This document shows positions 16,778-25,692 of a DNA stretch of 64,000 nt, piece by piece; within the stretch, counting starts at the first letter, position 1; each line of letters opens with the position of its first letter. This stretch comes from DATFES01 sp035457725 (lineage in GTDB: Bacteria > Pseudomonadota > Alphaproteobacteria > CACIAM-22H2), in NCBI GenBank assembly GCA_035457725.1, contig DATIBC010000041.1:5070-69069 (forward strand), written 5' to 3'. The notes under the pieces are model-generated. The model saw only the letters and a list, made by a program, of their open reading frames with translations, was not told the DNA's origin and did not search any database. The translations under genes and the position numbers were made by a program.

Positions 16778-16989
16778 GCGTCAGCCGAACAAGGCGGCGC
16801 GTCGCCTCGCGCGGCTCCGGCGTTGGCGCGTATGCGGCGCTGCGTGGACCGTGGATTGATCGTCTCGATGCGAGCCGATAGACTGCCTCAGAACTGCCAT
16901 GTTTGAAATGTAACAGAATCTCACGCCCCTGTCGCGTCCGCTACTGGCATGAAAATGTTTCGTTTCTCCAGATTCTCGGGATCCAAAAG

Positions 16990-17130
16990 TTGACGCGACT
17001 TCTGGTGTTGATTATCGCGCTGGTCGTGGCCGTGGCGGTCGGTGGCGCGGCGTTTCTCGCCCTGACCGATATTCCTGCGCCGACCCAACGAATCGAAAAG
17101 GTGGTGCCGAGTGACAAGCTGCCGCGTTGA
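16990..17130 (+). CDS. Small single-helix membrane protein upstream of xerD
   Basis: A 46-aa peptide with one hydrophobic helix (LLVLIIALVVAVAVGGAAFL) and a conserved-looking tail DIPAPTQRIEKVVPSDKLPR. I recall similar short proteins upstream of xerD in other Alphaproteobacteria, but cannot verify it here. The best start is the TTG at 16990, which places the helix at the N-terminus; longer ATG-started versions from 16903 add a charged, unlikely leader. It overlaps the next gene by 20 bases. Function unknown, probably inner membrane. Confidence 0.5.
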   Translation: MTRLLVLIIALVVAVAVGGAAFLALTDIPAPTQRIEKVVPSDKLPR

Positions 17131-18910
17131 TCGGCAGCGACGAAGGCTGAGACTCGGCGCCGTGCTGCTGGCGTCGTGGCTCGCCGCCAGCGCGGCTTCG
17201 GCGCAAGTCGGTCCGCCGATTCGCTTGACGCCGCCGCCGCGCAGCGATTCGCCAAGCGCCTCGCAGCCGGCGTCGCCGGAAAGCCCGCGCCCCGGCGCGA
17301 TCGAGATCGAGCGCGCGCGCCCGGTCGATTTCGATGCGATCGGTCTCGGCGGCGCCGCGCGCGGCGGCTTACCGCAGGACCTATGGGAGCGCTCGGATCC
17401 GGCGACCATCGACCGTCTGCTCGGCGCGCTTCCGGGCGGCTTCACCTCGAAAGCGGCCCGCGACATTGCGCGGCGGCTGCTGGCAAGCGCCGCCTCCCCG
17501 CCGCGCGGCGCGGCGCCCGCGGCGCCCAGCGAGGGCGATCGCGCCAGCTTTGCGAGTCGGCGCGCCGAGCGCTTGATGGCGATCGGCGAAATCGCCGCCG
17601 CCATCGACCTCGCGAAGGCGCTGCCTTCGCGGCTCGCCGATGAAGGCGCGGCACGCGTGCAGCTCGACGGACTATGGCTCGCTGGCGACAACAACGCCGC
17701 CTGCGCGTTCGCGCGCGCCCAGGGCGCCCGTTACACCACGGCCTATTGGTTGAAGTCGGGCATTTTCTGCCAGATGCTCGCCGGCGATCGCGGCCGAGCC
17801 CAACTTGGCCTCAACTTGCTCCGCGAGCAAGGCCAGGAAGATCCGGCGTTCGTCAGGTTGGCGCTCGCCACCGGAACGACCGCACCGCAGTCGGTCGGTC
17901 CGATCAAGGATGTGTCTCCGCTGATGCTGGCGATGCTGCGCGCGACGCGTCATCCGTTGACCGTCGAGCTCACCCGTGGCGCCCCGGTCGCGATGCTGCC
18001 TTCGATCGCCGATAGCCAGGATACGCCGATCGACGTCAAGCTGGCGGCAGCCGAGCGGGCGCTTGCTTATGGCGTGATCGCGCCCGAACGGCTGGTCGCG
18101 CATTACGAATCCGTCGATCTCCGGCCCGGTCAGGTAGCCAACGCGGGCTCGTTCGCGGCAAGCGACAAAGGGCCGCGGGGCCGGGCTGCGCTTTATCGCT
18201 CGGCCAAGGAACAGACGCTCCCAGTCACGAAAGCCGAGGCGCTGCGTCGGCTGTGGTCCAGCGCGGCGACGCCCGAGGCGCGCGCCGCCTTGTGGCAGGT
18301 CGGCGCGCCTTTGGTCCGTGCGCTCAATCCTTCGGCCGAGCTCGCGTGGTTCGCTGACGACGCGGTGCGCGTGTTGCTGGTCTCTGGGGACCTCGATGCG
18401 GCGCGCGTCTGGGCCGCCTCGAGCCACCTTGCGCCGGCCCCAACGCCTGGAGCGGCCGATGAACGCGCGCCGCTTTGGCCGGTGCAGCGCCTCGCCGGCG
18501 GCGATTCGCTCGCACCCTGGGAACCAGAACAGCTTGCGGCTTGGCGTCGGAGCAACGATCGAATCGCGCGCGAGACGGCGGAGGCGCGGCGAATCCTGCT
18601 GGCGACGCTGTTCGCGGCCCTCGGCGAACCGGCGGCGCCGCAACTTGTGCCGACCATAGACCCGGCTGGGCCGTCATCGCGCAAGACGGAAATGCCGGAT
18701 CCGGCGCTGTGGCTGGCGATGCTGTCGGCGGCGTCGGACCGCCGCGCCGGCGAGTCGGCCATCGCGGCGCTGATTATCCTCGGCCCCGACGGCGACGCCG
18801 ACGGCAATCTCTATTCGTTGGGCGCGGCGCTCGCGGCGCTCAAGAACGCGGGGTTCGAACGCGAGGCCCGGGCGCTCGCGGTCGAGGCGGCCATCGCCGC
18901 GGGAATTTGA
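17111..18910 (+). CDS. Exported alpha-helical protein of unknown function
   Basis: A 599-aa protein with a signal peptide (Arg-rich start, then LGAVLLASWLAASAASAQ) followed by a Pro/Ser-rich stretch and a long Ala/Leu/Arg-rich, apparently all-helical body of repeat-like character, resembling a solenoid of tetratricopeptide type without clear repeat boundaries. I do not recognise the family. It starts with GTG inside the preceding small gene and runs almost into xerD. The trio small TM protein / exported helical protein / xerD looks like one transcript, but any link to chromosome dimer resolution is unknown. Confidence 0.65.
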   Translation: MTSCRVDRQRRRLRLGAVLLASWLAASAASAQVGPPIRLTPPPRSDSPSASQPASPESPRPGAIEIERARPVDFDAIGLGGAARGGLPQDLWERSDPATIDRLLGALPGGFTSKAARDIARRLLASAASPPRGAAPAAPSEGDRASFASRRAERLMAIGEIAAAIDLAKALPSRLADEGAARVQLDGLWLAGDNNAACAFARAQGARYTTAYWLKSGIFCQMLAGDRGRAQLGLNLLREQGQEDPAFVRLALATGTTAPQSVGPIKDVSPLMLAMLRATRHPLTVELTRGAPVAMLPSIADSQDTPIDVKLAAAERALAYGVIAPERLVAHYESVDLRPGQVANAGSFAASDKGPRGRAALYRSAKEQTLPVTKAEALRRLWSSAATPEARAALWQVGAPLVRALNPSAELAWFADDAVRVLLVSGDLDAARVWAASSHLAPAPTPGAADERAPLWPVQRLAGGDSLAPWEPEQLAAWRRSNDRIARETAEARRILLATLFAALGEPAAPQLVPTIDPAGPSSRKTEMPDPALWLAMLSAASDRRAGESAIAALIILGPDGDADGNLYSLGAALAALKNAGFEREARALAVEAAIAAGI

Positions 18911-18912
18911 TC

Positions 18913-19869
18913 GTGGGCCGCCGCGGCCGGCCGCAATCGCACCCGCGTTCGCGCCACCTCGAAGCCTTCCTCGAAATGATGGCCGCCGAGCGGAATGCTG
19001 CGGCGAATACGAAGTCCGCCTACCGCAAGGATCTCGACGACTTCGCGGCTTTTCTCGCCCGACGCGGCCGCGCGATCCATGCCGCCGAAGCCGCCGATAT
19101 GCGCGAGTATCTTGCTCGCTCGACCCGCGCCGGGCTTTCGCCGCGCACCATCGCGCGGCGTCTTTCGGCGCTTCGCCAATTTCACCGCTTCCTGGTCGGA
19201 GAAGCGATCCGCGGCGACGATCCGCTCGCCGCTATCGAAGGTCCTCGGCTCGGGCGACCGCTGCCCAAGCTCTTGAGCGAAATCGAAGTCGCGGCGCTGA
19301 TCGCCGCGGCTAGCCGAAGCGCGCAGCCGGAGGACAAGCGCCTCCTGGCGATGCTCGAGATTCTTTATGCCGCGGGCCTGCGTGTTTCCGAATTGACGGC
19401 GCTCCGCCTTTCCAACCTGTCGCGCGATCGGCGGTTCATGACCATCCGCGGCAAAGGCGGGAAGGAGCGGCTGGCGCCGCTCAACGGCCCGGCGCGTGCG
19501 GCGATTCAAGCCTATCTCGCGGTGCGTTCGGCATTTCTAGCCGAGGGCGAGCAATCGCGCTTCCTTTTTCCTTCGCGCGGCGCCTCGGGCCATGTGACGC
19601 CGGCGCGCGTGGCGCAACTGCTGAAGCGACTGGCGATCGAAGCCGGCATCGACCCGCGCCGCATCTCCCCGCACGTACTCCGCCACGCCTTTGCGACGCA
19701 TCTCATCGACCGCGGCGCCGATCTGCGCAGCGTGCAACAGATGCTTGGCCACGCCGACATTTCGACCACGCAGATTTATACCCATGTCGCCGGCGAGCGC
19801 TTGCGCAAATTGGTGAGCGAGCGCCATCCGTTGGCCAAACGCGGCGCGTCGGTACGCCGAGACCGCTAG
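18913..19869 (+). CDS. xerD: Site-specific tyrosine recombinase XerD
   Basis: Resolves chromosome dimers with XerC at the dif site. The N-terminal SAM-like domain (~12-105) precedes the catalytic domain with Arg157 (GLRVSEL), Lys181 (RGKGGKERLAPL), His254 and Arg257 (SPHVLRHAFATHL), His280 (MLGHADIST) and nucleophile Tyr289 (QIYTHV). At 318 aa it is slightly longer than E. coli XerD. I chose the GTG at 18913, 3 bases after the upstream stop; a TTG at 18907 is also possible. No attachment repeats or cargo genes surround it, so it is the housekeeping recombinase and not a phage integrase. Confidence 0.92.
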   Translation: MGRRGRPQSHPRSRHLEAFLEMMAAERNAAANTKSAYRKDLDDFAAFLARRGRAIHAAEAADMREYLARSTRAGLSPRTIARRLSALRQFHRFLVGEAIRGDDPLAAIEGPRLGRPLPKLLSEIEVAALIAAASRSAQPEDKRLLAMLEILYAAGLRVSELTALRLSNLSRDRRFMTIRGKGGKERLAPLNGPARAAIQAYLAVRSAFLAEGEQSRFLFPSRGASGHVTPARVAQLLKRLAIEAGIDPRRISPHVLRHAFATHLIDRGADLRSVQQMLGHADISTTQIYTHVAGERLRKLVSERHPLAKRGASVRRDR

Positions 19870-19985
19870 CGGCGGCGGCGGGACGCTCATCGGACAACTT
19901 GCCCGGGGCCGGTCTCCCGGTCTAAACAACTCGATATCCTGTCCTCAATCATCCGTCTCGATCGGTAACCAGGAGCCACCCCGTC

Positions 19986-21755
19986 ATGGCCGTCCGCAGG
20001 AAGTCGTCACCCAAGACCAAGCGCCGAAAAATGGCCAAGCGGCAAGCGCCCGGTCCGACGGCGAAAAGACGCCGTTTGGCGCCGGACACGAAACGATCGA
20101 CCAAGAAGACTGCCAAAAAAAGCGGCAGACGCGCCCTGCGCGCGGTGCTTGCGCTGCCTCAAGGGGTCGAGATTCGCGCTCCAGTCCACCCCGGGTACCG
20201 TATGGTCATGACCCCCGAGGCGATCGAATTTATCGTCGATCTCGAACGCAAGTTCGGCGCGACGCGGCGACGGCTCCAAGCCATGCTTCAAGCGCTGCAG
20301 GCCAAGCGCGACGCCGGCGCGATGCCGCATTTTCTCGCCGAGACCAACAATATTCGCGACGCCGATTGGACCGTGGCGCCGCTTCCCGATGCATTGCTTG
20401 ACCGGCGCGTCGAGATCACCGGCCCAGTCGACCGCAAGATGGTCATCAATGCGCTCAATTGCGGCGCCAACGTCTACATGGCCGATTTCGAAGACGCCAC
20501 CACGCCGACTTGGGCGAATCTGATCGACGGGCAGATGAATCTGATTGACGCCGTCCGGCGCCGCATCACCTTCACCGATCCTTCGCGCCGGAAATCGTAC
20601 AAGCTCGCCGACCAGACGGCGGTGTTATTCGTCCGGCCGCGCGGGTGGCATATGCCCGAGAAGCACGTCCTGGTCGACGGTCAGCCGATCGCCGGAGCGT
20701 TCTTCGATTTCGGCCTGTATTTCTTCCACAATGCTCGCGAGCTGGTGAAGCGCGGTTCCGGACCATTTTTCTATTTACCGAAACTCGAGAGCCACCTCGA
20801 GGCGCGGTTGTGGAACGACGTTTTCAATCGCGCCCAGGACCGGCTCGATATCAAGCGCGGCACGATCAAAGCGACCGTATTGATCGAGACCCTGCCCGCC
20901 GCCTTCGAGATGGACGAAATTCTTTACGAGCTACGCCAGCATTCGGCGGGGCTCAATTGCGGACGCTGGGATTACATCTTTTCGTTTATCAAGAAGTTCC
21001 GCAACGACCCCGCCGCCGTAATGCCGGACCGCGCCAGCGTCACGATGGCGATACATTTCCTTTCATCCTACAGCCAGCTCCTGATCAAGACGTGCCACCG
21101 CCGTAATGTTCACGCAATGGGCGGGATGGCCGCCCAGATACCAATCAAGGACGATCCGGTGGCCAACGAGCTGGCGTTGACCAAGGTGCGCGCCGACAAG
21201 GAGCGCGAGGCCAACAATGGTCACGACGGAACATGGGTCGCCCATCCTGCCCTGGTGCCTGTGGCGAAGGAGGTGTTCGATCGGCTGATGCCGGGACCCA
21301 ACCAGATCGCGCGTAAGCGGGAAGACGTCCACGTCACGGCCGCCGATCTGCTGCAAGTTCCCAAGGGCGCCATCACCGAAGGCGGTCTCCGCCAGAACAT
21401 CAATGTCGGCATCGGCTATCTCGAGGCGTGGCTTCGCGGGACCGGTTGCGTTCCGCTCTACAACTTGATGGAGGACGCGGCGACGGCCGAGATCTCGCGC
21501 ACCCAGGTATGGCAATGCATTCGACACGCGGCGAAACTCGACGACGGCCGCACCGTCGACGTCGAACTTTGCCGTTCGATTCTCGAAGAGGAGCTCGACA
21601 AGATTAAGGCGATGATCGGCGCCACGCGTTATGGCAAAAGCCGCTACAAGCAGGCGGCGGCGCTGTTCACCGCCTTGATCGAGGCCGAGCACTGCCCCGA
21701 TTTCCTCACCCTTCCCGCCTATGATTGGGTCATCGCCAACGAGGCCCGGATTTGA
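19986..21755 (+). CDS. aceB: Malate synthase (AceB type) with Lys/Arg-rich N-terminal tail
   Basis: Condenses glyoxylate with acetyl-CoA to malate. The catalytic barrel starts near residue 60 (IRAPVHPGYRMVMTPEA) and includes NCGANVYMADFEDATTPTW, the RPRGWH block with the catalytic Arg, IETLPAAFEMDEIL, GLNCGRWDYIFS and the C-terminal GIGYLEAWLRGTGCVPLYN. The first ~55 residues are extraordinarily basic (runs such as KTKRRKMAKRQ and TAKRRR). An AGGAG ten bases before the ATG argues that this tail is translated. The lyase gene overlaps by 4 bases, indicating joint glyoxylate handling. Confidence 0.9.
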   Translation: MAVRRKSSPKTKRRKMAKRQAPGPTAKRRRLAPDTKRSTKKTAKKSGRRALRAVLALPQGVEIRAPVHPGYRMVMTPEAIEFIVDLERKFGATRRRLQAMLQALQAKRDAGAMPHFLAETNNIRDADWTVAPLPDALLDRRVEITGPVDRKMVINALNCGANVYMADFEDATTPTWANLIDGQMNLIDAVRRRITFTDPSRRKSYKLADQTAVLFVRPRGWHMPEKHVLVDGQPIAGAFFDFGLYFFHNARELVKRGSGPFFYLPKLESHLEARLWNDVFNRAQDRLDIKRGTIKATVLIETLPAAFEMDEILYELRQHSAGLNCGRWDYIFSFIKKFRNDPAAVMPDRASVTMAIHFLSSYSQLLIKTCHRRNVHAMGGMAAQIPIKDDPVANELALTKVRADKEREANNGHDGTWVAHPALVPVAKEVFDRLMPGPNQIARKREDVHVTAADLLQVPKGAITEGGLRQNINVGIGYLEAWLRGTGCVPLYNLMEDAATAEISRTQVWQCIRHAAKLDDGRTVDVELCRSILEEELDKIKAMIGATRYGKSRYKQAAALFTALIEAEHCPDFLTLPAYDWVIANEARI

Positions 21756-22735
21756 GCTTCACCGTCATCGAGCAGCAACGGCCGCGGCTCAATCGCAGCG
21801 AGCTCGCGGTTCCCGGTAGCCAGCCGCAGCTTTTCGAGAAAGCGGCGCGGTCGGCGGCCGATATCGTGTTCCTCGATCTCGAAGACGCAGTGGCTCCCGA
21901 CGACAAGGAGCGCGCGCGCCAAAACGTTATCGCCGCGCTCAACGATATCGACTGGTCCGGCCGGGCGATATCGGTGCGAATCAACGGTCTCGATACCCAC
22001 TATATGTATCGCGATGTCATCGAAGTCGTCGAGCAAGCGGGGGCGCGGCTCGATTTGATGATGATCCCGAAGGTTGGCACGGCAGCCGATGTCTACGCGC
22101 TCGACATGCTGGTGTCGCAGATCGAGCAGGCCAAGGGTTATCGCCGGAAGATAGGCTTCGAGCTGATCATCGAGACCGCGCAGGGCCTGGCCAATGTCGA
22201 GGATATCGCGCGAGCGAGCCGACGCATCGAATCCCTCCACTTCGGTGTCGCCGACTTCGCCGCCTCGACGCGCGCCCGGACGACCAACATCGGCGGCGCC
22301 AATCGCGACTACGTCGTGCTCGGCGATCCCGACGCCGCGGGCCGGCGCGAAACCTATTGGGCCGATGTCTGGCACTACGCGCTTGCCCGCATCGTCGTCG
22401 CTGCGCGGGCGGCGGGCGTGCGTCCGCTCGATGGGCCGTTCGGCGATTTCAACGACGACGCCGGATTCAACGCCGCGGCGTCGCGCGCTGCGGCGCTCGG
22501 GTGCGAAGGAAAGTGGGCGATCCACCCAAACCAGATCGCGCTCGCCAACGCCGCGTTCACGCCGTCGGAAGGCGAAATCGCCAAGGCGCACCGCATCCTC
22601 GCGGCGATGGAGGAAGCGCAACGTTCCGGCAAGGGCGCCGTGGCGCTCGACGGCCGGCTTATCGACATCGCTTCGATCCGACAGGCCGAAGCGCTGGTCA
22701 AGAAAGCCGAGCAGATCAAGGTGCGCGGTGCCTGA
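21752..22735 (+). CDS. mcl1: L-malyl-CoA/beta-methylmalyl-CoA lyase (HpcH/CitE family)
   Basis: Reversibly cleaves malyl-CoA to glyoxylate plus acetyl-CoA, or beta-methylmalyl-CoA to glyoxylate plus propionyl-CoA, as in the ethylmalonyl-CoA pathway. Recognised by RLNRSELAVPGS, the metal-ligand block VFLDLEDAVAPDDK, MMIPKVG, IETAQGLANVEDIA and HFGVADFAAS, plus a C-terminal GKWAIHPNQI. The TTG at 21752 overlaps the aceB stop (TTGA) and gives the usual SFTVIEQ start. At 327 aa it is close to R. sphaeroides Mcl1. With aceB it can route glyoxylate to malate. Confidence 0.85.
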   Translation: MSFTVIEQQRPRLNRSELAVPGSQPQLFEKAARSAADIVFLDLEDAVAPDDKERARQNVIAALNDIDWSGRAISVRINGLDTHYMYRDVIEVVEQAGARLDLMMIPKVGTAADVYALDMLVSQIEQAKGYRRKIGFELIIETAQGLANVEDIARASRRIESLHFGVADFAASTRARTTNIGGANRDYVVLGDPDAAGRRETYWADVWHYALARIVVAARAAGVRPLDGPFGDFNDDAGFNAAASRAAALGCEGKWAIHPNQIALANAAFTPSEGEIAKAHRILAAMEEAQRSGKGAVALDGRLIDIASIRQAEALVKKAEQIKVRGA

Positions 22736-22822
22736 GCGCCCACGACGCGCGGTTTTCTCCCATCGCGTGGACTTCTGGCGCCGAGCGATCGTACCTTTAC
22801 CGTCGAAGCACCTCCAAGGCGT

Positions 22823-24589
22823 ATGGCCGTGACGAAAGACCTTCACCGCCGGCTCGCCGCGATCCTATCGGCCGACGTGGCGGGTTACAGCCGTCTGATG
22901 AGCGAAGACGAGGCGGCGACGCTGGCTGCCGTTCAAGCGCACCAGAAAGAGCTGATCGAGCCCAAGGTCGCCCAGCACCATGGCCGCATCGTCAAGTTGA
23001 TGGGCGACGGACTGCTGGCGGAGTTTCCCAGCGCGGTCGAGGCGGTGCGATGCGCCGTCGAGATCCAGCGCACCATGCATGAGCGAACGCTCGGGACGTC
23101 GCCGCAAAGACGGATCGCCTTTCGGATCGGCATCAATATCGGCGACATAATCGGCGTCGGCGACGACATATACGGAGACGGCGTCAACGTCGCGGCGCGG
23201 CTCGAAGGACTGGCGAAGCCGGGCGGAATCTGCGTCGCCCACAACGTGGTCGATCATGTCAAGGCCAAGGTGGAATTCGCCTTCGAGGACAAGGGCGAAA
23301 AACAGGTCAAAAACATCGCCAAGCCGATTCGCGTTTTCGAAGTCGTGTTCGATGAGCCGCCCGGGGGCCGCGTATCGCGCGACATCGAGAATCCTCCGCT
23401 GCCCGACGCGCCTTCGATCGCCGTCCTGCCGTTCGCCAACATGAGCGGCGACCCGGAGCAGGATTTCCTTGCCGACGGCATCGCGGAGGAAATCATAACC
23501 GCGCTCGCACGCCTGCGCTGGTTGTTCGTAATCGCGCGCCATTCGACGTTCGTCTACAAGGGAAGAGCGGTCGATGTCCGCCAGGTCGCACGCGAGCTCG
23601 GCGTGCGCTACGTGCTGGAAGGCAGCGTCAAGACCGCGGGCTCACGCTTGCGCATCATTGGCCAGCTCATCGACGCCGAGACCGGAAAGCACATCTGGGC
23701 CGAGAAGTACGACGGTGAGCTCCGGGACATTTTCGCCGTTCAGGACGACATCACCGAGCGGGTCGTGGCGGCGGTCGAGCCGCACCTCTATGCCGAAGAG
23801 GGTATCCGTGCGTCGAACAAGCCGCCGGAGAATATCGACGCCTGGGGGCTCGTCGTCCGCGCGCTGAGCCTGCTCAACAAACTCGAGCAAAAGCGGAACC
23901 AAGAAGCACAGGCGCTCCTGCGTCGCGCCATCGAGATCGAGCCGAGTTACGCCCGCGCCCATGCATTGCTGAGCTGGGCCATCTGGTGGGCCTCGCTCTG
24001 CTACTGGTATGGCGATGCGCGCGAAGGCTATCGGCAGGCCGCTGCGCATGCCCACGACGCATTGTCCCTCGACCCCAGCGATCCATGGGCGCGCATGATC
24101 TCCGGCCTCTGCCTCAGCACCGCCGGGCACCACGACCGGGCGTTGGGCGAATTGCGGACGGCGCTCAATCTAAATCCAAGCTTTGCCCTGGGGCACACCG
24201 CGTACGGGTGGGCGTTGCTGCGCGCCGGCTCGTTCGACGAAGCGATCGCCGAAACCGGAAAGGCGATGCGCATGAGCCCGTTGGACAGCTTCTCCGGCTT
24301 CTACACCGTCATACACGGGCTGACGCTCTTGGGCGCGCGGCGTTTCGCGGAGGCGCTGCCCTATTTGCGCGCCTCGGTCGCCGCGTTCGCCGAGTACCCC
24401 GGACACTACAACACTTTGATCAGCTGCTGTGGCCACCTCGGCTTGATCGAGGAAGCCAAGGAGTTCATCGCGATCCGCAATCGGGTTGGACCCAAGCTGC
24501 GCATAGGCGCTTTGCAGATGAATATGAGCACATTTGCCCATCGTGACGTCTTCATCGAAGGGCTGAGGAAAGCGGGCATTTCAGAGTAG
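22823..24589 (+). CDS. Class III adenylate/guanylate cyclase with TolB-like and TPR domains
   Basis: Residues ~8-180 are a class III nucleotide cyclase domain with metal-binding Asp18 (SADVAGYSRLM) and the second metal Asp in KLMGDGLLAEF. NVAARLE supplies the transition-state Asn and Arg, so it is probably active. Residues ~195-330 match the TolB-like/FlgO-type domain (SIAVLPFANMSGDPEQDFLADGIAEEI), followed by several TPR units to the C-terminus. No membrane segment is seen. This cyclase-TPR architecture is common and multicopy in soil Alphaproteobacteria; the input signal is unknown. It stands alone, about 90 bases after mcl1. Confidence 0.85.
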   Translation: MAVTKDLHRRLAAILSADVAGYSRLMSEDEAATLAAVQAHQKELIEPKVAQHHGRIVKLMGDGLLAEFPSAVEAVRCAVEIQRTMHERTLGTSPQRRIAFRIGINIGDIIGVGDDIYGDGVNVAARLEGLAKPGGICVAHNVVDHVKAKVEFAFEDKGEKQVKNIAKPIRVFEVVFDEPPGGRVSRDIENPPLPDAPSIAVLPFANMSGDPEQDFLADGIAEEIITALARLRWLFVIARHSTFVYKGRAVDVRQVARELGVRYVLEGSVKTAGSRLRIIGQLIDAETGKHIWAEKYDGELRDIFAVQDDITERVVAAVEPHLYAEEGIRASNKPPENIDAWGLVVRALSLLNKLEQKRNQEAQALLRRAIEIEPSYARAHALLSWAIWWASLCYWYGDAREGYRQAAAHAHDALSLDPSDPWARMISGLCLSTAGHHDRALGELRTALNLNPSFALGHTAYGWALLRAGSFDEAIAETGKAMRMSPLDSFSGFYTVIHGLTLLGARRFAEALPYLRASVAAFAEYPGHYNTLISCCGHLGLIEEAKEFIAIRNRVGPKLRIGALQMNMSTFAHRDVFIEGLRKAGISE

Positions 24590-24735
24590 CGGGCTGCGGG
24601 ACGCGCTTCGATGCGCCAGCGCAGCCGACCAGCCGTCTTTCGAACAGAGCTCGTCGCCGCGACGGTCCCCGTGGTCGCCGCGCGGCGATACCGCTTGGCG
24701 TTTACCGTGACTCCCGGTCCATGATAGGAAGAGCC

Positions 24736-25692
24736 ATGGCGCATTATCTCGAATTCGAGAAACCGATCGCCGAGCTCGAGGGAAAAATCGAAGAGCTACG
24801 GCACCTGACCGGCGCGCACGGGCTCAACATTGCCGAGGAAGTCGGCAAGCTTCAGGCGAAGGTCGACCGTCAGCTACGCCATGCCTATGGCAGGCTCACC
24901 GCGTGGCAAAAGGTACAGGTGGCGCGCCACCCCGATCGTCCGCATTTCGGCGACTATGTCGGTGCGCTGATCGAGGACTTCACGCCGCTCGCCGGCGATC
25001 GGTTGTTCGGCGAGGACACCGCGATCGTCGGCGGTCTGGGCCGATTCTCCGGCCACGCCTGCGTCGTCATCGGCCACGAGAAGGGCGCCGAGACGGAAGA
25101 TCGCGTGCGCCACAATTTCGGCATGGCACGTCCAGAGGGCTATCGCAAGGCGCAGCGGCTGATGCGCCTGGCCGATCGTTTCCATCTGCCGGTGATCGCC
25201 TTGGTCGACACTCCCGGCGCCTATCCGGGAGTCGACGCCGAAGCGCGCGGGCAGGCCGAAGCGATCGCGCGCTGCCTCGAGGTCGGTCTCGATATTCGCG
25301 TGCCCTTCCTCGCCGCGGTCATCGGCGAAGGCGGTTCGGGTGGCGCGGTGGCGATCGCCGCCGCCAATCGCGTGATCATGCTCGAGCACGCCATCTATTC
25401 GGTGATTTCGCCGGAAGGCTGCGCGTCGATTCTGTGGCGAAGCGCGGCGCAAGCGCAAGACGCCGCCGCCGCACTCAAGCTCACGGCGCAGGATTTGCTG
25501 CGGTTCGGCGTCGTCGACGAAATCGTCCCCGAACCGCTCGGCGGCGCGCATCGCGATCGCGAAAGGACGATCCGCGCGCTGGGGGAGGCGATCGGGCGCG
25601 CCTTGCGCGAGCTCAAGGGCGTCAGCGGCGAAACCATCCGTCAGCGCCGGCGCGAAAAGTTCCTCGAGATGGGCCGCCGGGAGCTGGCGTGA
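24736..25692 (+). CDS. accA: Acetyl-CoA carboxylase carboxyltransferase subunit alpha
   Basis: Half of the carboxyltransferase that makes malonyl-CoA for fatty acid synthesis. It begins with the family signature AHYLEFEKPIAELEGKIEEL and contains VALVDTPGAYPGVDAEARGQ, IGEGGSGGAVAIAAANRV and the VISPEGCASILWR block. At 318 aa it has the normal length. I chose the ATG at 24736, which matches the family start, over one 15 bases upstream. The meaB gene overlaps by 4 bases (GTGA), so the two are coupled. Confidence 0.95.
   Translation: MAHYLEFEKPIAELEGKIEELRHLTGAHGLNIAEEVGKLQAKVDRQLRHAYGRLTAWQKVQVARHPDRPHFGDYVGALIEDFTPLAGDRLFGEDTAIVGGLGRFSGHACVVIGHEKGAETEDRVRHNFGMARPEGYRKAQRLMRLADRFHLPVIALVDTPGAYPGVDAEARGQAEAIARCLEVGLDIRVPFLAAVIGEGGSGGAVAIAAANRVIMLEHAIYSVISPEGCASILWRSAAQAQDAAAALKLTAQDLLRFGVVDEIVPEPLGGAHRDRERTIRALGEAIGRALRELKGVSGETIRQRRREKFLEMGRRELA

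Noticed and set aside
18913..19869. Tyrosine recombinase as a mobile-element integrase
   Set aside because: The sequence is a canonical XerD, there are no direct repeats, tRNA target or cargo genes, and its neighbours look like ordinary chromosomal genes.
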